Assembly (NCBI RefSeq): GCF_001182785.1
Contig: NZ_CP012099.1
Location: 5,144,501-5,208,500, forward strand
Length of the DNA: 64,000 bases
Direction: 5' to 3'
Source of the DNA: Bacillus thuringiensis
Lineage (GTDB): Bacteria; Bacillota; Bacilli; Bacillales; Bacillaceae_G
The notes beneath the pieces were generated by a model, which did no database searches, was not told where the DNA came from, and was given only the letters and a program-made list of their open reading frames with translations. Below are positions 63,510-64,000 of this stretch, one piece after another. The translations under genes and the position numbers were made by a program. Position 1 is the first letter of the stretch. Each line of letters starts with the position of its first letter.

Positions 63510-64000
63510 CTATAATTCAATGTTATTTCGAAGGCGTTTTACATAATTACGACTGACTGGAATCGGTTGCTCATCATACCTATCTAAATACAAATTATAC
63601 GTGCCATTATAATAAGGTTTCAGTTCTTTTACATATGACATATTAATTAAATAGCTTTTATGCACACGTAAAAAATCATATGCATTTAGCTTATTTTCTA
63701 ATTCCTGAAGTGTATATGTTGAAATATACTGATTATTCGTTGTGTAAATTGAAACAGTTTTATTTTCTTTATTTTTACTTACATATACAATATCTTCTGG
63801 GAGCATATATCGTATACCCTCTTGACTTTCTATCGGTAGTTTCCGCAAATAACTCTTTGCTTTCTCACCTTGTTCTTTACCTATTTTATATAAAAGAAAT
63901 TGTAAATCTTCTTCACGAAATGGTCGTAATAAATAATAAAATGCTTGGAAACGAAAAGCTGTAATAGATTCCTCTATGTTTTCACCTACAAAAATAAATT
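63510..64000 (-). CDS. LytTR-type response regulator (N-terminus beyond the right edge)
   Basis: The frame is open from the stop at 63510 to the right edge, so the gene is cut by the window. The visible 163 residues show the end of a receiver domain (FRFQAFYYLLRPFREEDL, with the switch Tyr and conserved Pro) and a full LytTR DNA-binding domain (EDIVYVSKNKENKTVSIYT to LRVHKSYLINMSYVKEL). Regulators of this family beside cstA/btsT-type genes (BtsR, LytT) answer a pyruvate-sensing LytS kinase, which may lie just outside. The TTG at 63848 is not the real start because the receiver domain continues upstream. Confidence 0.9.
   Translation of the reverse strand, partial: FIFVGENIEESITAFRFQAFYYLLRPFREEDLQFLLYKIGKEQGEKAKSYLRKLPIESQEGIRYMLPEDIVYVSKNKENKTVSIYTTNNQYISTYTLQELENKLNAYDFLRVHKSYLINMSYVKELKPYYNGTYNLYLDRYDEQPIPVSRNYVKRLRNNIEL

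Overview
The window looks like chromosomal DNA of a Bacillus cereus-group bacterium (cereus, thuringiensis, anthracis and relatives). The evidence is low GC content, Bacillus-style ribosome binding sites, sporulation and germination genes (cwlJ, gerQ, rsfA, a pbpG-like PBP), a 155-bp element flanked by TTTAT that matches the group-specific bcr1 repeat, and two sites matching the PlcR box. A 16-bp sequence with the ParB/Spo0J parS consensus at 61062-61077 suggests the origin-proximal part of the chromosome. No rRNA, tRNA, CRISPR array, prophage or intact insertion sequence was seen.

Layout. (a) 1-10.96 kb is a surface and secretion region. It holds the 3' part of a giant LPXTG-anchored adhesin with 21 Cna-B/SpaA-type repeats, then a secreted M28 aminopeptidase and a small secreted protein, each behind a PlcR-box-like sequence. 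(b) 10.99-12.5 kb is a three-gene ECF sigma operon resembling sigY-yxlC-yxlD, whose last gene looks like a fusion. (c) 12.6-18.0 kb carries argS with a DUF1934 gene, an S66 (MccF-like) peptidase, a YxeA-like protein and a PTS-IIC-like membrane protein behind bcr1. Two copies of another interspersed repeat lie at 12.6 and 17.9 kb. (d) 18.1-26.4 kb holds polyamine synthesis (speE, speB), a MerR-MFS pair, GDPD, a class A PBP, YwhD, an M50 protease and a tautomerase. (e) 26.4-32.4 kb holds an HD hydrolase, a Fur-box-preceded siderophore ABC transporter and a DUF1450 protein. (f) 32.7-43.6 kb holds rsfA, lipL, pta, hemQ, a DD-carboxypeptidase, cwlJ-gerQ, a K+ channel, a nucleobase permease and small membrane proteins. 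(g) 43.6-48.8 kb holds ung with an ABC exporter and SGNH hydrolase operon, and a LacI regulator divergent from a YczE-type membrane protein. (h) 48.9-52.7 kb holds hom and a SAM-riboswitch-controlled metY-metA pair. (i) 53-64 kb holds a ClC channel, a HAD nucleotidase, a Crp-family regulator, azoR, a two-component system with a cysteine-rich GAF domain, a ThiD/PdxK kinase, a diguanylate cyclase, cstA-ybdD, and a LytTR response regulator that runs off the right edge.

How the genes fit together. Much of 18-44 kb follows the B. subtilis order speB-speE / pbpG-ywhD-ywhC-ywhB / ywfO-rsfA-lipL-pta-hemQ / cwlJ-gerQ-ywdK-ywdI-ywdJ-ung, so this backbone is conserved and the siderophore transporter, K+ channel and MerR-MFS pair look like insertions into it. 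The least ordinary parts are the adhesin and its PlcR-box neighbours, the fused sigma-operon gene, the structured intergenic DNA around speB, the hairpin that could mask the yczE ribosome binding site, and the cysteine-cluster sensor kinase.
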